Below, piece by piece: positions 12,101 through 22,675 of a stretch of 64,000 nucleotides of DNA (position 1 is the stretch's first letter; each line of letters begins with the position of its first letter). The stretch covers positions 124,001 through 188,000 of the forward strand of contig JAGVRJ010000007.1 in assembly GCA_019059635.1 (NCBI GenBank). The letters run 5' to 3'. Below the pieces are notes generated by a model, which was not told where the DNA came from, did no database searches, and saw only the letters and a program-made list of their open reading frames with translations. Made by a program: the position numbers and the translations under genes. This DNA is from Proales similis. Its lineage: Eukaryota; Rotifera; Eurotatoria; Ploima; Proalidae.

Positions 12101-14505
12101 GAAGAAAAACGCTCGAGCCAAACAGCCGATCAGGCGAGCAGAAACGCGACAGACGAGGCCAACTTGTGCCACTACGTCGGCTCGGTGGTCATCGACGTCT
12201 TGGCTCTGTTTCTCATTCACCACAAGCAGCGGATATGCGAGAACCGAGGCGAGAATGTGGTCACCCGGCGCATGATCGAAATCTACTTCCATCTGCTCGA
12301 GACGAATCAATCCAAATCGAACAAATTGAAAGTGTTCGCCGCTCTCCGATGTTTGATATTAAACTCGAGCAACATATTTCTAGAAGGACCTTCTACGCTC
12401 TGCTTCAACATTTGCCTTCAGGTAAAACTCTTCATTTATTGAGAGCGCGCAAATGCCATCAGATGTTCTCTTCTAGCTGCTCAAGTGTTTCAACTCAAAG
12501 TTTGAATGCATTCGCAACGAAGCGTGCATTTCACTGTATTTGCTGATGAGAGCGAACTACGAGTTCACTGGGCACAAGTCGATCGCGCGAGTCCACTCGC
12601 AGAGCATAATCTCAGTTAGTCAGCTGATAGGCAGCATGGTGCTCAGCAATAGCAGAGAAGTGCTCGCCTGCTTAAGAACGATGCAGCAGCTGGCCAGCAA
12701 AGACCCCAAACTTCAGAACACGCATTTCACGCTTGAAGTCGAGGACTTGACCAAGCGAATTCGCAACATCTTCTCGGCCACAAGTCAGATGAACAGCTAC
12801 CAAGACGACGCTGAAATGCTGATCGACTCTCAGTACAGTTTGGCCAAGAGCTATGCAAACAGCCTTGAGCTGAGACGCACATGGCTCGAGTCAATGGCCG
12901 AGATTCACCTCAGAGAGAAAAACTACTCGGAAGCGGCTCATTGCTTCCTTCATGTGGCCGCCATGGTCGCGGAGAACTTGAAGCATCAAGGCGTCTACAC
13001 GCTGGGCAGTTCGGTGTTTAAGAAAATCTCGCCCAATATTGAGCTTGAAGAAGAGCTCAATCGAGCGGACGATATAGTCACCCACGGCGATGTCTACACC
13101 ATGAGCGATTTGAATGAGATTCAATACTCGCTCACTCACCTGCTCGACTATTTGAATCGATCGGCCGAAATGTTCAAGCTCGGCGAACGATTCGATATCT
13201 TACCCGACATATTCAAGCTGGCCGCGGCAATACACGAGCCGCGCGACTACGAGGTAACTCCGTTCGATTTGAATCTCAGTTTTGCTTTAATCGGCAAGTT
13301 TTCGTAAAGCATTTGAAGAAAATTTATCAAAACATTGAACGGGCATACGAGAAAATGGCCGAACGCGACCACAAGGGAAAAGAGAAGCCGTTGGCCGCAT
13401 TCTATCGAGTGGCATTCTACGGCCAGGCCTTTCAGGCGGAGAACAACAAAGTCTACATTTACAAAGAGCCCGGCCATACCAAGCTGTTCGAAGTCTGTGA
13501 ACGTCTGCGGCAAATATTCGCCACGCGCTTCGGATCGGAAAAGAGCGTTGAGATATTGAGCGATAGTCGCAAGCCGGCCGAGCTAAATTTAGACACAGAG
13601 AAGAAAAATTACATTCAAATAACGTTCGTGGAGCCTTATTTCGACGAGGGCGAACTACGCAGTCGAGTCACGTTCTTTGAGCGCAATAACAACTTGAAGC
13701 GGTTCTTCTACGAAGTACCCTTCCAGCTGAAGGACGACCACTTGCGAAAGGCAAACATACCCGAGCACGAGATACAGGCCCAGCAGCAGCATGGCGAGCT
13801 GCTGCGCTTGTGCAAGCGAAAAATGGTGCTGGAAACGTCTCATTGGTTTCCGTACGTGAAGAAGCGAATATTGGTCATTTATGAGAGATCGATCGAGTTG
13901 AACCCGCTTGAGACGGCAGTGGACGAGCTGCAGAAGAAAATAGACGACTTTGAGATGGTCCTTAAAAAAAGAGACCTCACTCTGCTCGAGTTGTATTTGC
14001 AGGGCGGCGTGATGCCCCAAGTGCACAAAGGCCCTCTGGCCTACGCCGAGGCATTTCTCGAGCCGACCGACTTTAATTCAACTTATTCAAAGGATCTGAA
14101 GAAAAAGTTCAAGATCACGTTCAAGCAGCTGATCGATTTGTATCAGAGAGGCATCAACACTTATGCCGAGCTGAGTCTCAAGGGCCTTGAACACAGCAAT
14201 GAGACAAAGTCTTCATCATCGGCAGCAGCAGCAGCCTCCAACCCTAATCAAACAGTGTCTTTGAACAAACACGTCGACATGCATCGGATAATGCAGGAAA
14301 AGTTCAACGAACTGGAGAACAGCTTCCGCAACCTTTTGCTCGTCGACGGGGTAACTTTTCGAATAAATTTCAATTCGGGCTCATTCCTGATACCTCGTCT
14401 TAAAAGGACTTTGAACTCTACCAGCTACAGTTAAATTCATCAAACAGTGGCAGCGCAGCGCCAATGATTTTAGCAAGCCCAGAACTGGCGACCAGTTTTG
14501 CCTGA
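6181..14505 (+). CDS. DOCK-D (zizimin, DOCK9/10/11-like) guanine nucleotide exchange factor
   Basis: Rac/Cdc42-type exchange factor. Eighteen exons (6181-6276, 6353-6703, 6760-6867, 6929-7126, 7182-7772, 7841-8355, 8413-8621, 8681-9564, 9616-9777, 9842-9907, 10036-10731, 10790-10901, 10973-11743, 11804-11924, 11980-12421, 12477-13253, 13310-14350, 14407-14505) join in frame to about 2412 aa. The N-terminus (ERKFASRLNQLRPAAEARKQ) and VDPLDYDQYV match the zizimin-specific region. A PH domain follows (WLNYKCIG ... FKRRYFRLK ... LSQWATTIESV). The DHR1/C2 core contains FLYVYPKSLKF, the armadillo region SWFFLQLIIKS and CNHEHFVPFSLP, and the C-terminal DHR2 (exons 16-18) carries the exchange activity. 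Zizimins favour Cdc42, so Cdc42 is the likely substrate by family. The start and the first intron phase are the least certain points. An ATTAAA follows at 14571. Confidence 0.9.
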
Positions 14506-14851
14506 GCCAGCTCACCTGTGTCGGCCTTTGTCTGAGACTGGTCCCGATCGTAGACGGCGAAGAAAATCGAATTAAAACCATAAACAATCGAAAACAGTAA
14601 TTCTGTCAGCAATATCAGCTCGCGCGGCTCAATTTTTAATCTTCAATCCAAATCATCTAATCTTATCGATGTCCTCTTTGTATTACGCTCATTTAAGCCA
14701 AAACTCATTAATAAATACTCGACCAATTTTATTTGCCTAGGCAACATAAAGTTCGCACCAACGAGCTCGAAACTGGTTGATCTTACTGATCTGACTGATT
14801 GTCTTTGGCCTAGATCGCAGGCTAGAGCGAATAGAAGAGACACGTTGGACG
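14506..14851. other. Convergent 3' region of the DOCK gene and GPCR 1
   Basis: Short spacer between two genes pointing at each other. It carries plus-strand poly(A) candidates (ATTAAA 14571-14576, AATAAA 14710-14715) and a minus-strand one (TTTATT 14728-14733), so the two 3' UTRs probably meet or overlap here. Confidence 0.55.
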
Positions 14852-16116
14852 CTAAAACAAGAAAAAGCGCCGCATCGTTTTCCTGGCCGTCTTCAGCAGC
14901 TCTGATCTGAAGCGTTTGCTGAGAAACGAGTACATTACCGGATTGAGGACATTGTTAAGCAGATACGAGTTGAATAAAATGTTGTTCTCTGGCACAAGCT
15001 GAAGTGAGGTGATAAGCCACGGAATCCAGGTCAGGATGAATAGAACCGTAATCTACAGCAATCTGGTTAGTCTTTCGGAGAGAAGAGAGAAAGCGAACGA
15101 GCACTGACCAGGAAGAATACTTGGGCCACGCGCCAGTCTTTGCGGATCATCAGACGAGAGCTCTCCATGCGAATCGGCTCGTTTATTTGATTCGACATGG
15201 TGCGCGGTTTGACAAGCTCTGCTCGGGCTGCATTGCCGCACGCCTCGCAGATTGGCTTTATCTCAATGCTTTGAACAGTGGCCGTCTGGTCGGTGACTTC
15301 GCTCTGCTGAATCTCTTTTCGCTGAATCTGGTCTAAAGTGTTGGCTCTGGCGAACGGCTTTACTGCGCCGTAATTGCTTTTTAACGCACAATCATTTTGC
15401 GGGTCCATGTTGAACTCGTTTTTCTCCAGAATTGTGGAGATCACTTGGTGCCTTCTTTGGACTGCTTTGGGCTCAGCTGACGCGACGTGTTTGTGGCTCG
15501 ACTGCTGGTTGCTCGATTGGCTTGACAAGACCCGATGGACACTCTTCCTAACCACCAAGTAGGTCTTGACGTAGAGAGCGATCATGAACAAGACCACCAG
15601 TCCAAGCATGAATGTGCTCAATATGTTGAAGTAAATTGTTTCGGGCTTTTCTTCGCACTCTTCTCCGTCGTTGTAATAAAAGTAAAACGACCAGACAGAG
15701 AAAACGAAGCTGAGTGCGACAATCGATAGCACAGAGAATTTAGTTCGCCGATACATGCCGTTCTGGAGCAGCCTCAGGCTGCTCAGGTTCTTTGAAGAGA
15801 TTATCTGGTAGCGCTCGTAAGATATTAGCGCCAGCAGCAGCACCGAAATAGACGTGGTGAAGTAGCGGGCGAAATAAGCCGCGCCGCAAAACAGCCGATT
15901 GTCCAAGTAGACCAGATTGCCCGAGACGAGCAGGGAAAAGGGTACGACCAGAAGCGAAGTGAGAAAGTCGACCCATGCAAGCGAGAACAAGAGAAATAGA
16001 AACGAGTTTAATTTGTAACGGGAGCAGTTGGCCAGAATGATCACCAGGTTGAAAAGAGTGCCAAACACAAACAGCACGGACATGTAGAATATAAATCCGA
16101 TCAACGATTCTTTCAT
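14852..16116 (-). CDS. Orphan class A (rhodopsin-type) GPCR 1
   Basis: Two exons (15109-16116 and 14852-15052) give 402 aa with seven hydrophobic helices. TM1 begins near residue 5, so the extracellular N-terminus is very short. TM3 ends in ERY (ISYERYQII), the DRY-motif position. The third intracellular loop is long, about 130 residues, and polar (Ser/Gln/Lys-rich). TM6 carries FILTWIPWL (FxxxWxP type) and TM7 NPVMYSFLS (NPxxY), followed by a basic tail. The intron is phase 0 and falls just before TM6. The long loop 3 is typical of amine- or peptide-like receptors, but no ligand can be named. Confidence 0.85.
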
Positions 16117-16527
16117 CGTCGTTCAATTCTCCTTTTGCTACTTTTTAATTGCTGCTCTCTCGCTGTTCACCTTGGCTGCGCTCATTCTAATAAACGCCAG
16201 AGCCAGTCTAAACCTTGTGGCCCGATGGCCTCATAAATCATTTGACAATCTGCTTTTCCGCCAGGTTTATGTTGATGCAAATATTTACAGTCTGAAGCGG
16301 TTTTTTCATTTCAAACTCGCTCCGAACAATGCAAAACTGAGTGAATTTGCGGCAAGTTTTGCATTTTGCGATTAAATCTTACAAATGGGAAAAGAACAAA
16401 GGAAGAAGGGAGAGAGCAAGGACTTTTCGTCGAGTCGAAAGCGGCTATTAAGCGACCGCAGAAGAGTGAAAGCACAGTTCGATCGAACGCAGCATAAATT
16501 GACTCTTGTTGTATTTGGTCGAGTTGA
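16117..16527. other. Divergent promoter region, GPCR 1 / RIF1-like
   Basis: About 410 bp between two head-to-head start codons. An upstream open frame in this spacer (ATG at 16385) overlaps the RIF1-like start in another frame and has no intron logic or family resemblance. I read the stretch as promoter and 5' UTR. Confidence 0.45.
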
Positions 16528-19500
16528 ATGGCGAAGAGAAATTCAATTGTCGACTACCTCAAGGAGGGTAGCAGCGAGGAGTTGAACACTCTCAAGCAAC
16601 TGGAAGAGTAAGATGAGTTGATAGATGAGTTCCACTTTGACTCACACTCAGCGTCTTAGTGAAATCAAGCGCGGCAAGAAGGTCAATTTAGACGATGATA
16701 AACTAAGGTTGGTGTTGAACTCTTTGCTGCAACGGGGCCGAAGAGGCGAGCACAGTCTCGGTGTGCTCGAGTGTTTGGCCAGCAAAGAGTCGGCAAGAGC
16801 TCAGCATGCCGCCAAATTGATGTCTCTACTCGACAAGGTTGGTGAAAGAAGCCCAACAGGTGGTTGCCCATGAAAAATGACCAAACATTCTCAAAGTCCT
16901 ATCTTGACTCGCTGCTCAAATGCTTTCAATCTGGAATGGAGGAGCAGACTCTGAACTCAATATCGTGGCTCATTTGCTGTCTTGGCAAGGTAATCGAAGT
17001 TTGATGCTGAGCATAGCAAGCTTTTCAACTCAACGACTAGGAACTGCACGAGAATCTGACAGTGCTCAATGCGCTTCTTCATATAATGGAGCTCGGCTTT
17101 CGTCACAACAGCTCAAGCTTGCGAGTGTTAAGCTACCACGGCTGGCAGCGTTTGATCGAGAGCTTTGCTCAGCAGCCCGAGTTTTTCTTCAAAGCGAAAA
17201 AGTTCAATTTGCTTCTGATGCCGTTCGTAAACAAATGCAAGTCGTTCAAGGAGGAGTCGGTGTCGCGCGCCAAATGCCAGGCGTGGCTGGCTCTGATCGA
17301 AGCGATCGGCGAGCGATCAAGCGACTACCTCGCGCAAGTCATAGTGCCTTTTTTGTCTTATTGCTTCGGTGTGAATGCCGATGCGTGTGAGGAGTTGAGC
17401 GAGCTCGAGTTGATCGCCGGCAGTCGAGGCAGCAGCCGAGGGAGGAAAAGCACCAGAATTGGTGGACACACGCTCAAGTCCGAGCACAGTTTCGAGTCGC
17501 TCTACGAGATCGGCTACGAGTTCTTGGTCGCTTACATTCACAACGGCGACCTGCGACAGCTGGCTAGCTCAGTCAATTTCAAGCATGTAAAGAAAAGCGT
17601 TTTGTACTCAATTGAGAAAGGACTGAGCGACGTGGACAGCTGGCTCAAGCTGCTCGGCTATTTCTTTCATTTCTTTGTGGTCCGAGCCGACTTGAGCGAA
17701 TACACAGCGCTGATTTACGACTGCTGGAATCGTCTAGGACAATTGGTGAAGAGAGAGGACGCCAGTCCGACTCTGCTCGGAGTCTACTTGAAGCTGAGCA
17801 TGCAGCTGGTCAACTGCTACTGCTCGTCTTCCAAGTTGGCCAACACCGAAATGGAGAAAATCAGCGAGCAAATGCTGCTTCAATTCGAGCCGAGCGAGAT
17901 AATCGACAAACTCGAGAAGAAAGAAGAGATGGGCAAGTTTGTGGAAAAGAGCGTCTCTCTTTTACTCAACGTAGACGAGAGCGAGTTGGACAAGCTCTTG
18001 GCCAGTCTGCAGCGACTGGGCGCCCTATTCGAGCGCGAACGCTCTCTAGTCGACTTTTCCACTTGGCTGCTAATCTCAAATCGGCTCATTGAGTACTTCA
18101 AGGCGCACAAGTCAGACGGAAAGATTACTATTGAACAAGAGCAGTTGGATGCACTCAGTGCTCATCTCATGTTTCCGTTTGCTCGCTTAAACGAGCTGGA
18201 CATGCGAGAGGGCGATTTCAAGGCGGCCAACAATCGACTTGTGTCAATCACCAAAGGCTTCTTGTCGCTTGTCAAACTTGAAAAGCTACACGTCCACAAC
18301 GGGTCGTCGCCTGGCCACGTTGATCTGAACCAGTGGTGCTCGAGTCTATTTCAGCAAATGGCCAACCAGCTGACGGCGGCGTCAAGCGGAGAAGTTTTGT
18401 TCAAAATGCTTCACATGTCGAGCCAATACGCTTCGTATCTGGTCAACACTCATTTTGAGTTTGAGTTGGCGTGCCGAAGTGATCTGCCGTCCATAAATGA
18501 CGGCCAGTCGCTGATCGAAAAGCTCACCAAACCAAAGGGCGTCATCGTTCGTATGAAGAGTCTGTGCGAGCTATTGAGAGCAATGAGCTGCGAATTCTAC
18601 TCGGCAGTTAAAGCAGCCGGCTCTCTGGACTCGTCAAAGAGCGAAGAGACGGAAGCGCGAGCTTGCTTGAGCAAGTTCGGGCCTCAAACTTATGTTTCGA
18701 TTGTTGAATGCTTGAGCAGCACATTTGAACGAGCGACCGGAGACGAGCTGCACGAGTGGCTGTTTGAGCAGCTTGCTCACTCGATCGAGTGTGTTTGTGA
18801 GCTGATCGTGGCACACGCTCCGGTGAGCTTGTTTCAGCCCAACAAGCGAGCGCTTGATTTGTTCGACTCGTTTTCGACTCTCTTGATCGGTAGCCTGCAA
18901 AACTGGCTCAGCAAAAATGTGCAACCGCACGAGTACAACTCTGATCTACTTGCCAGACTCGAGCCGATATTCTATTCGCTTCTCAAACTTGCGCCCAAGC
19001 CGAGTACCAGACAAAAGGCAATTCAGGCGTGGAACAGCTCGTTTGGCAAGAGCACGTTCGCCAAGTACCCGCGAAGGCTTGAGCAGCTCTTGATCGAACT
19101 CAAAGAGGACAGCTCTTCGGGTGCCATTCATATTCTCATTCCGGGACTACAGCCCATTCTAGACTTGCCGTTCACAAATGACATGACCAACGACGAGAAG
19201 GAGAACGCGCCAGCACAAACAGCCATCGAAGGGCGTCAACAATTTTTGTACACAGAGACGACTAGCTCGTCAGTGCCGATGGTCCAGCTCGTGTCCAATG
19301 TGACCAAGGCGAGCGAGCACCTACAGAAGCATGCAGATGACGAGAAAGGCGCCTTCTCGCCCCTGAATCGGTTTGTGTTCTCGAATAAATTCGGCTCGTC
19401 GGCCTCGGCCTCCAAAGTGCCCAAGACGCCCGAGCTGAGTGCGCCCAAGAGCTCACCTCGGTCGGTCAGACAGTCGAAACGCAAGCTTGACTTGAATGTT

Positions 19501-19956
19501 TTGATCGACCATGCGCCGGCAGAGAATTTCATAAAAATAGACAGCGACGACAAGTGCAGTCGAAATTTGTTCGGAAAGCCGACGGACGAGAGCAGCAAGA
19601 AGAAGCGTCAGCCGTTGACTAAACATCAACGAGAGGCCAGAAAAGAAAAGTCTTTTATTCCGTTTGAAATGCAGCCGAGTGCCAGCTCGATGGCGGAACA
19701 AGACAGCTGCACAGCCACTCTGATGGACGACGACACCAACAGCATGATGCCGAGCGCCAACGAGCTGCGTCTGGAAGGGCAAACGGAGGCCAAGCTGAGG
19801 AAACGAGAGGCTGCTGCTGATGCGCCCACGGACTCCGAACAAACCAAAGGTCCTAAAAGAGCAAGTGACGCCGCCAGGCGGGCGCCAAGCGCTCAATTAA
19901 AGTTTGAGAGCAAATTGAGGCCGGGTAAAAGTGTTCACTTTAATCTGGCGCAATAG
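16528..19956 (+). CDS. RIF1-like HEAT-repeat protein (N-terminal part of RIF1)
   Basis: Four exons (16528-16607, 16660-16837, 16897-16989, 17041-19956) give 1088 aa. The first ~750 residues are all-helical and HEAT-like. The opening (helices around SISWLICCLGKELHENLTVLNALLHIM is split here; key words WLICCLGK and SYHGWQRLIESF) recalls the RIF1 N-terminal domain, which acts in replication timing and double-strand break repair. The last ~330 residues are disordered, Lys/Ser-rich and acidic. The protein ends KSVHFNLAQ; KSVHF (1080-1084) fits the RVxF PP1-docking pattern. An AATAAA at 20014 follows. A GGGTAAAAG at 19923-19931 could instead act as a splice donor into the next gene. The RIF1 call is from fold and recalled motifs, not alignment. 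Confidence 0.68.
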
Positions 19957-20438
19957 ACACAGGCTCGTCTGCCTGACAGCCTCTTGAGACGACTGCTTCT
20001 TAATTCTCGCTTGAATAAATCAATTGGTTCTGTTTATCTTGGAAGCTTTGGTCCTGAAATTGCGCGCTTGACGAATAGAACGAGTCAGTTTGACTGGAAT
20101 CTCAGACCGGAGGAAAGCGAGAGCAACAAGAGACGGGACGTTTTTTGTCTTTGCCAAGTTATTAGTGCGCAGTGACCACGTTGAACAACAAACATCACTA
20201 ATCATTGTTACTGTTGGCCTGTGTGTCAGCAAGCGTTCAGTCGTGGCCGGGCATCGCTGATTCCGCATTAATTTCCTCTAGATCGACAAAAAAAAGAGAC
20301 AATGTTGCATTGACTTTAGCTCCTAAAAAGTCTCCAGGTCAAATTGCGCATATTCAGCAGTTTGTTGTTTTGATTTCCAGTTGCAACACACACTCAAGCA
20401 CAAATACAAAGACCCGGCACAAAGCTCGAGCAGAAAAA
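19957..20438. other. Spacer between the RIF1-like gene and the SILK/RVSF gene
   Basis: It contains AATAAA at 20014-20019, a plausible 3' end for the upstream gene. The last ~230 bp stay open in the frame of the downstream gene, but no strong start lies there. If the two genes are really one, this would be most of a ~510-bp intron, far longer than any other intron in the locus. Confidence 0.5.
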
Positions 20439-22055
20439 ATGACCATGTCACCCACCCGCCTCTCTCGTCGCACCTCGCTCAGCCAGGCGGCGAAAAAAGT
20501 CGAGCCGGAGGAGGCGAAAAAAGTGGCCACGGTCGAGAGGAGACGCTCGACTCGCATTTCGGCCAAAGCTGCCAGTGAGCCACAAAAACCTGCCGGCGAG
20601 TCGAAGCCATCAGAGACGCTGGTAGTGGATGATCTGAGCCAGGAGGTGGCCCGATGTGCTCTATCGATAATCGCAAGCGAAAATGAACGAGTCAGATCTG
20701 TGGGCACACAAGTGAACCTTGGTCCAAACCTACAAAAGGACGACAAAAACATTCAGGTCGGCATGAGCCGCCCTATTTGTCGTCGGTGTCTCAGACGAAT
20801 CCAGCCAACCAACAGCATCCTAAATCAAGTAAGAGGCGGCAAAGTGTTCAAACTGAACAGAACCGACAAAGTTCGCAGGCGGCTTGAGAGGCTGAAATAT
20901 TGCCGGGCAGTGAGCCACATTCAAAAATGCTATCAAGGTCAATTGTCAGAGCAAGCTGAAGATAAGCTCCAAAAGCTGAACGAGGCGACTGAGAAAGAGA
21001 ATGTGACTGCAGAAAAGACCACAGAAATTGCAGCACAAGAAGTAGCATCAGTAGAAAGTACAAAAGTCGTCGAAGAGGTTGAAGAGACTAAGACGGCAGA
21101 TGAGCAATTGGAAAAGCTAGAAAATGAAATTGAGAAAATAGAAGCGGTCATGGACTTGGACGAAGAAGATGAAGACGAGCAGCCACTCTCGCAACTGGTC
21201 GAAATCATCAAGAGAGCCCGATCTGATCCGCTCAATAAAGCAGAAGAGGCAGCCAAAGCCGACGAGAGTCTGAAGGAAAAGGCTGCCGAAGAGAGCGAAC
21301 CGGTTGCTGTACAGAATAGACCAGAGCAAGCAACGCCGCGTAGCCAAACGAATCGGCTCTGCAGTCATGAACTCATCGAGAGAATGAATAACACGCCGAC
21401 CACAAGTATTCTGAAGAAGCGGAAATTATTGATTGAGCACAAGAACGTCGAAGCTAATCAAGCAGACACGCAAGGAGAGAATGACACACCGTCCAAACGC
21501 CGAGTGAGCTTTTGCGATGCGGTCCGAATCGAAGAGATCGAGTCGAACGGAAAACGTTCATTGAAAGGAACTCCTCGCTTTCGCAATCGCACTCGTCTCT
21601 TTCTGTCGCCGTATTTCCAAAAGCCAAACTCATCGCCCAGCTCATCCCCGGTTACAACAAGCAGCAGCGTGAGCGCCATTCTGAGCCCAGACCCGGTAAA
21701 GCAGAACGTGGTCAGTTCGCCCTTGTCCAAGCCGTCGCTCACCATCTTGTCCAACTCGAGCTCGTCTGCACGATTACTGCCCAATCGAGATCCGCTGCTA
21801 GGCGCCACGGCAGCTGTGGTCTCGCAAAGTGTTCCTAATTCGCCCGGCTCTTCAATATTTGACTTTTTCACCAATAATCGTCAGAGCTTTATGAACGCGC
21901 GCTCCTCAATCATTCAGCAAAAAATGCAAAAACAACAGCAGCCTGTGCCTAAAATTGACGCCACCGACGATGTGTTGTCCAACAGCGGCGAAGCAGCTCT
22001 GCTCGACGACTCGAAAAAGGACAAGCTCTGCCAAAGGCGCCTATATTATTCCTGA
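20439..22055 (+). CDS. Disordered nuclear-type protein with SILK and RVSF PP1-docking motifs (RIF1 C-terminal-like)
   Basis: Single-exon frame of 538 aa from an ATG in good context (AAAAATGACC). The N-terminus is basic (RRRSTRISAKA); a CRRC pair sits near residues 113-116; a long Glu/Lys/Ala-rich helix covers about 165-290; the tail is Ser/Pro-rich. SILK at 323-326 (SILKKRK) and RVSF at 355-358 (RRVSFCDA) are spaced as in the C-terminal PP1-docking module of animal RIF1, and a mitotic Ser-Pro-rich segment follows. So this may be either the 3' part of the upstream RIF1-like gene or a separate PP1-targeting protein. PP1 docking is well supported by motif; the gene boundary is not. Confidence 0.6.
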   Translation: MTMSPTRLSRRTSLSQAAKKVEPEEAKKVATVERRRSTRISAKAASEPQKPAGESKPSETLVVDDLSQEVARCALSIIASENERVRSVGTQVNLGPNLQKDDKNIQVGMSRPICRRCLRRIQPTNSILNQVRGGKVFKLNRTDKVRRRLERLKYCRAVSHIQKCYQGQLSEQAEDKLQKLNEATEKENVTAEKTTEIAAQEVASVESTKVVEEVEETKTADEQLEKLENEIEKIEAVMDLDEEDEDEQPLSQLVEIIKRARSDPLNKAEEAAKADESLKEKAAEESEPVAVQNRPEQATPRSQTNRLCSHELIERMNNTPTTSILKKRKLLIEHKNVEANQADTQGENDTPSKRRVSFCDAVRIEEIESNGKRSLKGTPRFRNRTRLFLSPYFQKPNSSPSSSPVTTSSSVSAILSPDPVKQNVVSSPLSKPSLTILSNSSSSARLLPNRDPLLGATAAVVSQSVPNSPGSSIFDFFTNNRQSFMNARSSIIQQKMQKQQQPVPKIDATDDVLSNSGEAALLDDSKKDKLCQRRLYYS

Positions 22056-22675
22056 ATCATGTATCTTTTCTTTTCTACTCAATTCACAAGGTTTTGCTAA
22101 CAAAAAAATGTTTATCAAAAAACAAAAGGCTCTAATTTCATGTCACAAGATATAATTTATCTAAAAATACAGTTTTTTCTTCTCATTCGATTTGCTTCCT
22201 TTTTTGGGGGGCTTTAGAGCGGCCATGCAAGTTTTGTTCTCTTCTAGTCCGAGTCTCTCCACTGCTGCTCTGCTCCTTTCCTCTCATACGAACTAGAACG
22301 GACCCCTATCCGTTCATACGCTTCGGCTTTGGCTCTAATTTAATTCTCAAAGTTTCTCTACTTTTCTGGTTCTCAAACAAACACCGCTTTGACAACAACT
22401 ACAACAGGCATTAAACAAAATTATTAAATAAACAGTCGATTCAAACACAAATAAACACTCACGCAGACAGGCGCACAAGAAACAGTTATTAGGAAACGAA
22501 ATAGGAAGCTTTAAAAGGTAAATTGTCGGCCATGTTTCTGCATGATTGTTTTGTTTGTTTTTTTTTGCCCGATTTTAGTCTGCAAAAGGGGTTAGCAAAC
22601 AATTGGGGTCGGTCGCTTTGCCCGAGCCAAATTAGACCAATTTTCTGAATTTTAAAATTCAATTGGCAAAGAGAG
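22056..22675. other. Intergenic spacer
   Basis: AT-rich 3' UTR with AATAAA at 22427-22432 and another near 22450, then the upstream region of the next gene. It includes a poly-T run at about 22558-22566 and CAAACA-rich sequence. No gene seen. Confidence 0.4.

Noticed and set aside
20848-21256. Ser-rich minus-strand frames opposite the SILK/RVSF gene, and long minus-strand frames opposite the myosin rod.
   Set aside because: They are mirror images of Glu/Lys-rich coding sequence (GAG/AAG read backwards as CTC/CTT), not genes.
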